Of a stretch of DNA of 64,000 bases, positions 42,303 through 53,520 are shown one piece after another. Source of the DNA: Shinisaurus crocodilurus (taxonomy: Eukaryota > Chordata > Lepidosauria > Squamata > Shinisauridae); the NCBI GenBank assembly GCA_021292165.1, contig CM037877.1, positions 26,052,197-26,116,196 of the forward strand, in the 5' to 3' direction. How positions within the stretch are numbered: the first letter of the stretch is position 1; the number at the start of each line of letters is the position of its first letter. The position numbers were made by a program, and so were the translations under genes. The notes below the pieces were generated by a model, which saw only the letters and a program-made list of their open reading frames with translations, was not told where the DNA came from and did no database searches.

Positions 42303-42560
42303 GCTTTTAATTTTTATTATCATTGATATTCAAAGCATCTAACAACATAAAATAGTAAAGGCATCCATTCACAGGACAAAATTAATATGAATAAAAAAGA
42401 CCCAGTCTCCCCAAAATAAATGCAGGAGCTGAAATGTTTCAGAAATGGTGCCAACCACCGTCAAACCACAGCCGCACTAAAAGCACTTCTAAAGAGCCAG
42501 ATTTTGGTCTTTCACCACAACAAAGTCCAATATTGAGCCTAGTAGGCTTCCCTGAGAAAA
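42303..42560 (-). mobile_element. LINE 3' fragment, L2-like, decayed
   Basis: A TTTTAATTTTTATTATCATT tail and GCATCTAACAACATAAAATA resemble the left edge of 14030-14440. It is weak beyond 42450. Confidence 0.4.
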
Positions 42561-42635
42561 GCTGAGGTACGGCAACCAAATATGTTCTATTTCACATGCC
42601 TGTGTGTGAACGGCAGAGCGACACGGTGTAAGGCA

Positions 42636-42772
42636 GCCTTCCCCTACCTACCTGGTATCCTCCAGGTGTGTTAGACTACAACTCTCATCATCCTTGACCA
42701 TTGGCCATGCTGGCTGGGGCTGATGGGAGTTGTAGCCCAGCATATCTGGAGGGCATCAAGTTGGGGAGAGTT
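42636..42772. mobile_element. Palindromic MITE, family B
   Basis: CCTACCTGGTATCCTCCAGG faces CTGGAGGGCATCAAGTTGGG; ACTACAACTCTCATCATCC faces GCTGATGGGAGTTGTAG. Confidence 0.75.
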
Positions 42773-43027
42773 GGTAGAGGGCATTTGACTTTGAATAAAA
42801 TGCATAGATAGGCACTTATAGGTATGTAAGTTGTGATCCTCCAATCTGCATATGGGCCATTTGCCATGTATGGCAGGGGCTCCATCAATGGCATGTTTCT
42901 ACTGGCTGCCCAGAACTGCAGAAACAAGAGTATTTTTCACAGACATGTATGTCACAGTACATGGGGTTGCAACAGTTCAACCTGGGACGGTCCAGATCTA
43001 GCGAGGGGCTATAGCCCACTAGAAGAA

Positions 43028-43320
43028 CTAGGAATGGGCGAGAAATTTGTTGAGTTCACATTTCAATGTGAATTTACCTGATTTCACACATTTGAACTGA
43101 TATGTAAGCTGAATCTCAGTTATCCTTCGAAATTTGCTTTTTCTCCAAATTTTGCAATGGAGTTCTCCAATCAAAAAATGTATACAAAAATGCATGTATT
43201 AGGAGAAAATGCATATGAATTTTCATGAGAACTTAAAAAATATTATCAAAGTTTGGTACACGCCGTACTTAAGATTGGGAAAATGAGAGAAACCCAAACT
43301 GACAGATTCATCCATTCCTA
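43028..43320 (+). mobile_element. MITE family K
   Basis: Starts CTAGGAATGGGCGAGAAATT and ends GACAGATTCATCCATTCCTA, which are inverted over about a dozen bases. The interior is A/T-rich with repeated ATGCAT motifs (GGAGTTCTCCAATCAAAAAA, AAAATGCATGTATTAGGAGA). The ends are hAT-like in style but the target duplication is not clear. Other copies: 46921-47322 and 54508-55388. Confidence 0.65.
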
Positions 43321-43998
43321 CTCTCAGTTTCCAGCGTGGGGAAGGCAAAGAAAATAGCAGCAATATGCACTGTATTTCTACAAATAAATGCACCATTCTT
43401 TGTTTTGATATTCTGTATCAGTGTATATTCTGTTTTTCTACTTTCAGAATCCCCCTTTACACAAACTCACATTTTTTTAAACCAGAGACGACCACTGATC
43501 TACATGTCTTTGGTCATGGAATTCTGTCTTCATAAAAGGAAGAATATGTTGAAAAGATCCACCTGTAACAGCTTTTCTACATATTAAGGACAGAGTTTCA
43601 AAATATTAACAGACCATAAAAACCATGAACGAGTAACATTGTTAACAGGACATGACTGGTGGGCTGCATTCAGCTTGGTGTGTCACACATTGTGCAGATC
43701 GGCACCACGGAATGCTGCAAATTGTTTTACGATGCTGCTGCTGACACTTCTAGAGAAACTTAGTTCCCTACAATTTCCTGAAGAGGAGAGCAGAGAACAG
43801 ATGGCTGCTGTGTCAGATTAAGCCAGCCTTCCCCAGCCTGGTAACCTCCAGATGCATGGGACTACAACTCCCATCATCCCCAGTCAGCACGCCTGGAGTG
43901 CTCAACTGTAAAGACATATTGGGTATAAACCAGAGAAGAGGCAGTCCCAGTGACTGAAATGTGCATTAACTGTGCTCTGGACATTCTCTGGATTAGGC
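43321..43998. other. No gene; truncated family B palindrome
   Basis: 43826-43893 (CCTTCCCCAGCCTGGTAACC, GACTACAACTCCCATCATCC) is a left half of family B. The rest is unrecognised. Confidence 0.45.
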
Positions 43999-44075
43999 TA
44001 CGGATGGGTGAGAAATTAGTTTGGATTGCATTTCAGTGCGAATTTACCAAATCCGCACAACCTGAACACGAGGAG
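43999..44075 (+). mobile_element. MITE family K, left end only
   Basis: CTACGGATGGGTGAGAAATT, then GCATTTCAGTGCGAATTTAC, matches the start of 43028. Confidence 0.55.
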
Positions 44076-44234
44076 AGAAAAGACAATCTAGACGGCCGAA
44101 ATCGGCCGACTAGGTGTTTTTGAGGAGGAGGGGAGCATGGCAGCAATTTATCCGCCATGCTTCTCCCGCCCTCAATAGGATGCCCATAATCCTTCGAGTC
44201 TGGAGGGTTAAGGGCAGCCTCATAGGATCATGCT

Positions 44235-44545
44235 GTAAAACTACTGTATAAAATAAAAGTAGAAACCAAAATGAAACATAGCAGCAATGCAAAGATTTAA
44301 AATACAGTAACAGATTTAAAACAACAGAAACTGAAAGACTAAAATGCCTGGGAAAATAAGAAAGTCTTCTTCACCTGGTACCGGGAAGAGCACAATGTAG
44401 GCGCCAAGCAAGCCGCTCCGGGAAAGCTCATTCCACAACCAGGGTGCCATGCCCACAACAGAAAAGTCCCTCTTCCTACTAGCCACCCACCTCACTTCCT
44501 TTGGAAGGGGCTCCTGGAGAAGGATCCAGCTCCTGGAGAACTGCA
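44235..44545 (-). mobile_element. LINE 3' fragment, L2-like
   Basis: The minus-strand frame (44316-44555) reads KEVRWVASRKRDFSVVGMAP followed by WLWNEL. This is the xFSVxAPxLWNxL segment common near the C-terminus of several LINE clades. It is the best preserved coding end of the family at 14030, 21398 and 60290. It is truncated and interrupted, so it is a relic. Confidence 0.6.
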
Positions 44546-44925
44546 CTGGCTCCAAATCCTGGGGGCCCTTGTGGGATCCACATAGATTTGGCTACAGTTG
44601 ATCCAAAGCTGCTGGCACCCTGCCCCCATCCTAGCCCTGAAATAGCTCACTTAGGGGTCTTACATTTGCTGCTGCTAGCATTTCTCCCACCAGCCATACT
44701 GTAGCTCTCTGCTTGCAGAGCTCTCTGTGGGTGGAACTGGGGCCATTAGGGACAATGGAGCCCACACCTTGCTGGCAGAGAGGCACCTTCACTGAAACCT
44801 AAGTTCCTCCATTGTACTGTTAGCCTGGGTCCAACTCACTAGTGATATAGCTTGTCATTCTTTGGTATATGCTCTTCTCAGTCAATTATCTGGGATCCAA
44901 AAGTGACATCCTTAGGACTGATTTA
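44546..44925. other. No gene recognised
   Basis: Nothing recognisable. Confidence 0.4.
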
Positions 44926-45371
44926 GGAGTCCCCAACATTTTTGGGCCAGTGGGCACATTTCAAATTTCAAGGTAGTGCCAATGGTGCTCTCACAAAATG
45001 GCTGCCATGGGCTGTCTGTTCATAAAATGGTTGCCATGGTGGGCATAGCCAGTCACAAAACACTCATTTCCCAGAAGGCAACTGGTGCGACTCAAAGCAA
45101 AGGAACTTGGGCAAGAACCTAAGTACAAAGCAGGCAGTGGGGTCTGAGCTCCAAAGCACAAAACCACTCTCTTGAACCCAAATAAAGATGGTGTTGGAGG
45201 GCAGCACTTCACTTTGAAGCATGCCAGCCTCCTAGTTTTTTGTTTTTTTAAGTACAAAAAATCTTAACGAATAAGATAAAAAGCAGGAGGGACAGGGAGC
45301 CTATCAGGTGCAAAGAGAGGTACCTGTGGGCACATTTGGTGCCCATGGGCACCATGTTGGAGACCCCAGGA
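44926..45371 (+). mobile_element. hAT-like MITE, family I
   Basis: GGAGTCCCCAACATTTTTGG at the left and CACCATGTTGGAGACCCC at the right are inverted. The interior has GTGCCAATGGTGCTCTCACA and two ATGGYTGCCATGG repeats. A left end of the same family (GGGTCCCCAACTTTTTTGG) lies at 37888. Confidence 0.65.
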
Positions 45372-45760
45372 TTACACTGAGAACTGTGGGCAAGATCATA
45401 GCTTGAGTGGGGCTAAATCTGTTCCAGCTTAAGTAACACTTCTAAAGGAGTTTTGTTGTCTTGCTGGGATTAAATGTATTTGAGCTCCAATTAACTGTGC
45501 TGGCAACTGCGGTGCTGCTAGAGGTGGAGTTCAACAATCAAAGCAAATTTTGAAGGATCTGAACAATTGCAAGGTTGGCCAAATCAAAGGAGATGCTGTG
45601 CAGAACGTTTTCAAATGAAATGTGTATGGTGGCGAGCATCCATTTGTTTGGAAACCTCAAAGTTTCTGCTTGAGGAATAAATTGAAGTTTATATAAACAA
45701 GAGCCTGTGATCTAATGTTAGAGCTTTTACGGACAAATGCAGACCAAGCTTTATAGGCGG

Positions 45761-45761
<1 letters not shown>
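45372..45761. other. No gene recognised
   Basis: Nothing recognisable. Confidence 0.4.

Positions 45762-45801
<40 letters not shown>
45762..45801 (+). repeat. (CA)n microsatellite
   Basis: About 19 CA units. Confidence 0.97.
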
Positions 45802-45802
<1 letters not shown>

Positions 45803-46509
45803 CAAAAAAGGTATCGAAATCGATGAGGCACCCTAGATGTCAAATTAATGTTTTTCACCCATGTAATCCAGTCTGGCAAAGCTTGTTTCCATCTTTCCAC
45901 TAAGTCAGACCTGTAAAAGCAATTATCTTTCATCATCATGTGAATCCAGCTTGAAAACGTCTGTGTTTCTCAAAAGCTTGACAAAGTTAATTGAAACCTG
46001 GGCAGCAAAGTTTGCACTTCCTGAGATAAGGTGTGTTTACAGAGGAAGTTTGTTGCTAAGTTGGCCCAAGCTGACAATCCTAAAGTCTCTTGTTAAAGGA
46101 TTTGTGTTATTTCTGTGGGTGGATCATAGGCTCATCCAATTATGATTGCACTAAAAGCCAGAAATTGTGTCATATGCTTTACTAGTTCATACTGGTTTGC
46201 ACATTCCTTTCACTTCACAACACACATGCAAAAACACACACACATTCTAACAGAAAAGTTTTTTAAAAAACACGCCTGTCAAAAGATTAAAGAATAATAC
46301 TTCAGAAGTCTCAAATGTGTACTTAGGGGGAAAACATCTTATTTATAATGTTGACAGTGTGTTGGATCCAGTCCGGTTGGATCCAGAGTTAGTCATGCTT
46401 AAAGCAGACTCATTGAAATCAGTGACTTCAGTCCTATTATTCTGCATTGGTGATATAAGGTATATTGCATTTTTGGTGTGGCAATCTACTATGGTCCAAC
46501 TGTGTGGCT
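45802..46509. other. No gene; one palindrome C arm
   Basis: 46363-46440 (GTTGGATCCAGTCCGG, TTAGTCATGCTTAAAGCAGA) is a family C arm. The rest is unrecognised. Confidence 0.45.
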
Positions 46510-46920
46510 GATATGAAAAGAGCAAACCCCATGTTGGAGATCCTTAGGCAAGAAACTGAAAATAAAACTGCCAATATCATAACACCTTTATGCAAACTAT
46601 GGTGTGACCGCACTTGGAATACTGTGTACTCTTCAGGTCACCACAGTTCAAAAAGGATATTGTAGAGCTGGAAAAAGTGCAACAAAGGACAACCAAAATT
46701 ACCAAGGGGCTGCAGCAACTCCTCTATGAGGAAAGCTTACAACCTTAGTTTGGGGCTTTTTTAGCTTCCAAAAAAAAAGCTAGTAAAGGAGATCATGCAG
46801 GGGGTTGGACTCGATGGCCTTGTAGCCCCCTTCCAACTCTATTATCCGATGATATCCTATGATATCCTATGATAGAGCTGTATAAAATTATGGGTGGTGT
46901 GGAGAAAGTGGTTAAGGTTA
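46510..46920 (+). pseudogene. CR1-like ORF2 fragment interrupted by a CR1 tail
   Basis: The frame holds ETENKTANIITPLCK, then frameshifted remnants of CVQFW (GTCACCACAGTTCAAAAAGG) and VQQRTTKITKGLQQ, and after a gap IELYKIMGGVEKV (46867-46910). These match the fragment at 605-1035 in the same order. The gap at 46799-46873 is a separate 75-bp CR1 3' tail (GGGGGTTGGACTCGATGGCC, ending in ATCCTATGAT repeats) inserted into the older copy. Confidence 0.75.
46799..46873 (+). mobile_element. CR1 3' tail, 75 bp, nested
   Basis: GGGGGTTGGACTCGATGGCC, TTGTAGCCCCCTTCCAACTC and three ATCCTATGAT-like repeats: the CR1 terminus, inserted within the older CR1-like copy. Confidence 0.85.
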
Positions 46921-47322
46921 TGGATGGACAAATCTGTCAACTTCAGTTTATTTCATTTTCTCATTTTTCCAATCTTAAATTCAGTTCATCTCAGACTTTG
47001 AGAATTATTTTGAATGTAAAGGGCATGAAAATGCATAAGCATTTTGGTGCATGTTTCTCCCAATGCACGGATCTTTCAATGCATTTTTGCTTAATATACA
47101 CATTTTGCAAGCCATTTTCCTAACGTAATGCATTTTTATGTTCTTTGCCCTACTATACATACTTTTGTATGCATTTTTGATTGGGGAACTCCATTGAAAA
47201 ATTCAGAGAAGTGCAAATTTGAAAGGATAACTTGGTTTCAGTTCACATAGTAGTTGGGAAGTGCGGAATTAGCTATGTTCGCATTAAAATGCAAACTGAA
47301 TGAATTTCTTCCCTATCCTTCT
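46921..47322 (-). mobile_element. MITE family K, long copy
   Basis: Starts TATGGATGGACAAATCTGTC and ends GAATTTCTTCCCTATCC. GCATTTTTGATTGGGGAACT is the complement of the AGTTCTCCAATCAAAAAATG motif in 43028. Confidence 0.65.
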
Positions 47323-47516
47323 TTCTTTCTCCTGCTCTCATAATACTAGACCCCAGGATCATGCAATGAAGCTGAATGGTGGGATGATGTTTAGCACAGA
47401 CAAAAGGATGTCAAACTGCCACCAGATGCAGTGATAGAAGTCAACTTGGGCAGATAGGAAACATGAACAGGAGGGTGCTATTGTACTCATGTCCTGTTGT
47501 GGTCTTCCTGTAAGAA

Positions 47517-47596
47517 TCTTGTTGGCCACTGTGTGAACAGAATGCTGGACTAGATAAGCCTTTGGTTTGATCCAGCATGATTCCTCTTATGTTCGT
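47517..47596 (+). mobile_element. LINE 3' tail, 'GGACTAGAT' family
   Basis: TTGTTGGCCACTGTGTGAAC, AATGCTGGACTAGATAAGCC, TTTGGTTTGATCCAGCATGA and CTCTTATGTTCG. The order matches a common squamate LINE end. The tRNA-Ala-like SINE tail (34160-34217) resembles it. Confidence 0.6.
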
Positions 47597-47599
47597 ACT

Positions 47600-48120
47600 A
47601 TTGATTTTTAGCACACAAGGAGGCGCATTCCACACCAAGGCACATGATCTTTCACCCTCCTTTTCACCACCCTTCTGGATTTTCTTACTGAAAATCCTGT
47701 CCCTCATTAAAGAGGTACAAGGTTTTCCAAAATTGGTCTGAACATTAGACTCATGCTGTCTCCCTTCCCAGCCACTGTCTCACCTGTTCAAATGCTTTCT
47801 TTTTGCTATATTTATGACTTTGCACATCTTAGTCACTTTCTTAACTTCTCCAGCTCATTTCTTTTAAAGCAGAAGCTAAAGCATTGCAGTCCCAGTCAGA
47901 AGCCAGACACTTCACAATCCTGTCTCAGACAGACAGGTCTAGTCAGGACCGGCCCGAGACATTTTGCTGTCTGAGGCAGAGCAACAAATGGAATCCCTCC
48001 CCCCACACATCAAGGTACATAGTACCAAAGGCTGGTCAAGTTATGTTGGCACTTGAGGAGGAAAATCCCTCAAGCGCCTCGCCCTTTCCCTGGCAATAAA
48101 AAAGCAATAATAATACATCA
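47600..48120. other. No gene; possible hAT end
   Basis: CAGGACCGGCCCGAGACATT at 47944 is a hAT-style left end, but no matching right end was found. The rest is unrecognised. Confidence 0.4.
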
Positions 48121-48329
48121 AATAACTAATAATTTGCTGCCCTTTCCCAGTCTTGTAGAGGAGCCAGCATTGGGTGGGGGAAAAAGTTTGTAGTTCTGTT
48201 TACAGACTTAGAGCATTTTTTTTCCTGAACTATCTATGGCTCGTGGGATGCTCTCTAGGGTTCATAGGACTGCCCTCTGAGCCATTTAACTGTGGCGTGA
48301 TTTTTGACGCAACCCCATAAGGTGCATGG

Positions 48330-48560
48330 AACTTGCAAACACACTGACCAGGTTTGCACGACACAGCAACCCATCATCTTGCTGTACCTACAATGGGTTG
48401 CAGTGTCATCCAAACCTGGACAACCAACCCCATCATGGGTACAGGGGGAATTGACTAGTGAACTCCATGGCAAGAGTGGCAACCCCCCCCACAAAACTTG
48501 CCACTCTTGCCATGGGGCTACCAGGTGAGCACCAGTGCCAGCCACCCCAAAAGTGCCAAC
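48330..48560. repeat. Hairpin cluster related to 57.9-58.1 kb
   Basis: CAGGTTTGCACGACACAGCA faces GCAGTGTCATCCAAACCTGG (48349-48425). CCATGGCAAGAGTGGCAA faces TTGCCACTCTTGCCATGG (48466-48518), an almost perfect stem. The first hairpin has the same ends and core as 57910-57982. Confidence 0.7.
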
Positions 48561-48707
48561 GTGGCACTACTGGCTTCCCCCCATCTGTGCTATTTCAGGT
48601 TTGCCATGGCTTTTTTCCCCCCTTTAAACATTTTTTCTTTCTTTCTAAGATCGTGAAAGCTGGCTGTGAAGCTGGCTTTCCCAATCACTGTTTGGACAGC
48701 TACATGC

Positions 48708-49714
48708 AGTTCCTTCAAAGTGCCCCAGCAGCATGTTGGAGGGGCTGCCTGTGTTTGCCCAGCATTTTTTCTTATTAATTTTTTGCACAAAATTATTTTA
48801 TTTTTATAGCCACACTTGTGCAACTGTGAACCTTCACAGTTGTGCAAGTGTGGGGGATTTGAAGCTTCAGCTGGGGCAATGTCCAGGGGGGTGCCTGCTG
48901 CCAACGGGCAACAGGTACCAACCCTGGACATTGCCCAGAAGAGGCTCCAAAAGTATTTTCCCCTCTTTGGTTTTTCTTGACAGCTGTCAGAAGGTGAGCT
49001 GTCAAGAAAAACCAAAGGTACAAGGGATCTTTGGATGCTAAAATGGGGGTTTGGGGGATTTACAACTCCTTCGTAGCAAGATCCTCATCTTCCCTGCCTC
49101 CCTTTAGTTCTCATCAGGAACTATGTGTCTATGTCTGACTGTGTATGTCCCTTTTTTTAAAAAAACCCTTTTAAAGGGACCCAGAGTTTTGGCAGCAAGC
49201 TGTCAAAACTCTTTTTTCCCTAGAAAAAGTGGGGGTGCACTTTTGCACTTTCCCGAGCACCTAGAGGCTCAGGACAAAGTGCAAAAAGCCAAAATGTGCA
49301 GCCTCATGGGAACTAGAGGGGGGGAGATGAGGGTCTTGTTGTACAGCGGGTGTAAATCCCCCCCAAAAAAACCCATTTTCACAGCCAAAAATCCCTCACG
49401 CCTTTGGTTTTTTTGACAGCTCTTCTAACAGCTGTCAAGAAAAGCCAAAGAGGGGGAAATGTATTTGGAGCCTCTTCTGGGCAATGTCCAGGGTTGGGAC
49501 CTGCTGCCCCTTGGCAGCAGGAACTCACTGGACATTGCCCCAGCCGAAGCTTCAAATCCCCCACACTTGCGCAACTGCAAAGGTTCATGGTTGCACAAGT
49601 GTGGCTATAAAAATAATATAAAAATAATTTTGTGCAAAAAAAATTGTGCCCAAAAAAAAAAAAAAATGATGGGCAGCCCCTCCAACATGCTGTTGGGGCA
49701 CTTTGAAGGGACTG
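48708..49714. repeat. Kilobase foldback built from smaller hairpins
   Basis: The left arm 48708-49118 and right arm 49302-49714 are inverted copies in at least four blocks: 48710-48750 with 49672-49714, 48777-48890 with 49530-49645, 48913-49017 with 49402-49502, and 49035-49118 with 49302-49385. Each arm also contains its own hairpins, e.g. a perfect 21-bp stem (48965-48985 with 48997-49017). The spacer carries a further GAGTTTTGGCAGC / GCTGTCAAAACTC hairpin (about 49184-49212). It is a foldback-type element or a large inverted duplication; no coding frame is conserved between the arms. Confidence 0.8.
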
Positions 49715-49720
49715 AAGGGG

Positions 49721-49960
49721 GAAAATGTATTTGGAGCCTCTTCTTGGCAATGTCCAGCAGGCATTGGGTGCTTGGCAGCAGGCATCCCCCTGGACATTGC
49801 CCCAGCCAAGGCTTCTAAACCCTGCACTTGGTGCAGCTGTGGCTAAAGTTTTTAAAAATAATAATAATAATAATTTTTTGGTGCAAATTTTTATTTTAAA
49901 AAAGGCTGGGCTACCACAGGCAACCCCTCCAACATGCCACTGGGACACTTTGAAGGGACT
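49721..49960 (+). repeat. Direct copy of the foldback right arm
   Basis: AATGTATTTGGAGCCTCTTC, CCTGGACATTGCCCCAGCC and CAACCCCTCCAACATGCC repeat 49455-49714 in the same order and orientation, with more divergence and an ATA-rich insertion. Confidence 0.7.
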
Positions 49961-50325
49961 GCTCATAGCTGTCCAAACGGGGAAGCCTTTGGCTCCTTGT
50001 TGTTAAAACACACACACACACACACACCAGCGATCCTTTCATTGCCAAGATCACTGTTTCCTTGCTGCTAATAGTAGTGGAGGAGGGGGAAAGCAATTTT
50101 GTTGGAGATTGCTGGGGCGGGGGAAGGTTAAAGCTTCTCCCACCACCCAGAGATCCTGGTGCTATCAAGACTGCTGTTGAAAAATTTATCTTTGGGGGAC
50201 TGCTGGGGGGTGGGAGCGACTTTAACTTTCCCACACCCTCCAGTGATCCCATCTCAGCAGGCCGGGAGGGGAGGTATAAACCAACCCCATCCTTGCCCAC
50301 TGAGATTCTGCATGGGTGGGTCGGT
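49961..50325. other. No gene; (CA)n and short repeats
   Basis: (CA)n at 50008-50028. Then two related segments, CTGCTGGGGCGGGGGAAGGT (50109) and GGGGGTGGGAGCGACTTTAA (50206), each followed by a GATCC-containing stretch, suggest a small degenerate duplication. Confidence 0.45.
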
Positions 50326-50381
50326 GTGCATGTGCATGTGCATGTGCATGTGCATGTGCATGTGCATGTACATGTACATGC
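50326..50381 (+). repeat. (TGTGCA)n hexamer microsatellite
   Basis: About eight units of TGTGCA, the last two changed to TGTACA. Confidence 0.95.
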
Positions 50382-50468
50382 AGCCCTCAGGGCCAGAAAG
50401 GTTGGCCATCTCTCTTCTACACTGACTGGCCATGGATCTTGAAGATTTCAGACAGGAGTCTTTAATAG

Positions 50469-50620
50469 ATCATAGAGTTGGAAGGGGCCCACAAGGCCAT
50501 CGAGTCCAACCCCCTGCTCAATGCAGGAAACTAGAGGAGGGGGTCTCCCATCCAAATAATAGCCAGGCCTAACACTGCTTAGCTTTCCACACTCAGACAA
50601 GCTGAGCCAGCGTGAGCCTT
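50469..50620 (-). mobile_element. 5S rRNA-derived SINE with CR1 tail (copy 3)
   Basis: Reverse orientation. ATCATAGAGTTGGAAGGGGC is the CR1 terminus complement, GAGTCCAACCCCCTGCTCAA follows, then GGGTCTCCCATCCAAATAAT and TGCTTAGCTTTCC are complements of the 5S boxes, closing with AAGCTGAGCCAGCGTGAGCC. The junction lies at the same place as in the other two copies. Confidence 0.85.
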
Positions 50621-51712
50621 TCCCAACCCTACCTGGAGATACCAGGCATGCGAAGCATGAACACTAGCATTGAGCTGCTGCATTTCCCCAAAGGGAGCAG
50701 AAGAAGGCGACACTCTGCTAAGGAACAGCTGGGGTTGTTTCTCACCTTTTCCTGGTATTTTCTGGCTTGCCTTGGATGGTTAAGTGGAACAGTACATGAT
50801 GTTTCTTCTGAAGCCACTTCAGCTGCCACAGTTCAAGCCACTGTTTGCATTCTCAGGGGCTAAAGTGGCTTTAAAGGGATCAGGCTTCCCATCTCCAGCA
50901 TTACTTAGCCAAAGCTTTATATTTGCCATGAAGCAGAAGCAATTCATGTATTCTCATAACATTATCTGCTATTAGGATAATTTCCTTCCTTGTTTGAAAA
51001 TTAAATTCCTCCAAGTGCCTTAGATTTAAGTGAATCAATGTCAGAGAGATAATGCTTTGTGAAGGAAGACAAAACAGTGTCATGGCTTATGAATATTTAG
51101 AATACGATTCCTTAGCAGGAAGAGCCATTATTCCATGGAGTAGTTCCCATAGGGAAGTGATGGAAACTGACTTTGCAGGATTTTAAAAACCAGACAGGAG
51201 AGCATGCCAGACAAGATACTGTAGGAAATAATCATCTACTGGCAAAGGGATGGACCGGATGATCTAATATGTTTTTCCATCTCTAATTCCTATTATTCAA
51301 TAATTGGTGGTGGAATACAGTCAAAAGTGTTGGTGGTTCAGTTCCTATTGCAACCATTGAAGAAAAAGAAAAAAAAATCTTATCTATATTTTTCCAGACC
51401 TGTCTTGGGTTTGGGCCCAAACTCTTAAAGCCTTGGAAGTCAATCAGTAGAAAAACTCATATTCTATTTCTAATATATTCTAGTTCGGTATATCCAGAGT
51501 GAAAAGGCAAAATAATGTTTATTTCCTTAGATGAGGATCCAAAAGAACGATCCTACTAGTTCTGTGCACCCAAAAGGATTTGGCAGTTGTAAAAGCACGT
51601 GCCTCGGGGAACATTATCTTAAGGAGAAAAGGAAAAGCTCAGATATCTTCTAGGCTCTGCCTTATGCCAGCTCTACTGGAGGCCCAAGTCAATCCCTACT
51701 GGTAAGTAATGG
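50621..51712. other. No gene recognised
   Basis: Nothing recognisable. Confidence 0.4.
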
Positions 51713-52092
51713 TTGCATCCTGCAGGGTGTCCTTTTTTTTACAGAGGGCAGTTCTATTCGAAGGGCTGCCAGAGGACCATCCTCTGTTTGAAGGCACCCT
51801 CTATTTGAAAGTCTGTGCTGTTCAATTCTGGTTTAAAGATAAAGAAACTGTAAGAACTGTTGCCTACCAACAGCAGCAGACTGAACAGGCAGGCACACAG
51901 ATCACCTGGTCACAGTCTTCCGCCCTATGCTGAGATGAACTGTATTTCTATTAAAATTATAATAATTATTCTAAATGTGTATCTCTACCTATGAATGTGC
52001 AAAATGTTATGCAAATCGATGTTTTCCTTTGTCCTCTTTTTGGGGGAAGCATTTCCTCTTTTTTGGCAATTCATTAGCGGCCATCCTAACCC
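51713..52092 (-). mobile_element. MITE family D, near full length
   Basis: Starts AGGGTGTCCTTTTTTTTACA and ends TCATTAGCGGCCATCCTAA. The interior matches the complement of 39603-39997, including the paired GAGGACCATCCTCTGTTTG segment. Confidence 0.8.
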
Positions 52093-53520
52093 TGGGTCCA
52101 CTTCTCTGGTCTATCCCTACTCAGAGAAAAGGCCCTTCCATCACTGGTATAGGTTGTAAGGGAGTGGGGTGGCTTCTCCTCCCATCCTCTGGTGGGTCTG
52201 GGGGATGTGCTTTGCAGAAGTTTGTGACCTGAGAAGGCTGATTCATTGAAGCCACCACCTCTTGATCAGGGGATTGGGTCAAGCCCTATTCTGTGGAGAC
52301 TGCACACACCACACAGAGTTTCTTTTCCCTATTTGTTTTATGCTGGTGATGTGTGTGCCTCCAGGCTTTCTCCCCTTCCCTTCATGTTCTTGGTCTCCTT
52401 GGTTATAAGCCAGGAGGGCAGTACTGCAACATCCAGTTTCTCCCATCCACAGGTAAAACTGTTCCAGAATGATCTCCTCAAAGAGAACTTTGGCTCCCTT
52501 CCCCATCAGTGGCACAGCGGTAAATTTTGAACTGCAGGAGCTCATTGTGATGATGGTCCCCACAGCCAGGCCCCCAAGGAGAGTCCAAAATTGCAGGCAG
52601 CTGTGTTTTTCCATGTCAACAAACCAGTTCAAGCAGGTCTCCACCAGGAGCAGGTCTTTTGTAAAGCAAATGGGTCTTAGTTGCCCATTCAAGACTAAGC
52701 CACCCCAAAATACTTTGTATTACAACAAGGAACAATATATTGTTGCTGGGAAAATTAATTTCCCCACCAGTTGCTATGGGGATTGTAGCTAAGCTCAAGG
52801 GGAACAGAGAATTTTGAGGGGGGTGGCAGATGACATCAGCATCCCTGCCAATAAAAAAGCGCCAACGCTGCATCCCTGTGAGTCCTGGCTCCACTGAACT
52901 CATGTTTTCTCTCTGTAGGCTTTATTCATGTGTGGGTCAGCTCCCATAAGGTATAGGCTGTTTCCCTGGACATTTCTCCTTCATGATGTGGTTTGGGTGT
53001 GTGTGTCAAGGTCAACTGCTGAAACCTGTTTTGTGTGTGTGTGGGGGGGTGCTGATCTAACTCATAAGCAGCATCCCCACCCATGAAACTGGCCATATTA
53101 ATAGGCGTCTAACCCTTTAATGGCTAACGGCAAAAAAAATCTCTTCCACCTTTCAGGTTGGGATCTTTAGCCACAGGCCAAAGAATGGACCAGATGCATG
53201 GTAGCTCTGCACACTGCTGGCTTGGGTGGAGTAGTCTTTTCTCCTTCTGCATATGTTTGCTTGATTTTAGGGTCCTCTCCCAGCTCTGTTTGGCTGGCCG
53301 CAATGGAAACGTGGGATTCCTATCTCCTGCACAAGCGAAGGGACTTCAGCCTGCTCTTCACCTTCACCCTCTTTTGCTTCTTGTCCAGGCCCACTAGGAA
53401 CACTTTTGAAGAGCAGCCCTATCACACCCTACCCCACCCGTGGTGCTCTTCTGCTCCAGCCACTCCCACCACCTCAGGTACGGTGTGTGGACTGAGGTGC
53501 CACTCAACCTCTCTCTGTAG
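52093..53520. other. No gene recognised
   Basis: Nothing recognised. A 147-codon frame (53198-53641) runs into the MITE at 53521 and shows no family motif. Confidence 0.4.

Noticed and set aside
49379..49966. 195-codon minus-strand gene
   Set aside because: The frame runs through the foldback arm and its direct copy, with phenylalanine and leucine runs arising from A/T tracts.
50326..50381. CRISPR-like or regulatory repeat array
   Set aside because: Contiguous TGTGCA units without spacers; a plain microsatellite in eukaryotic DNA.
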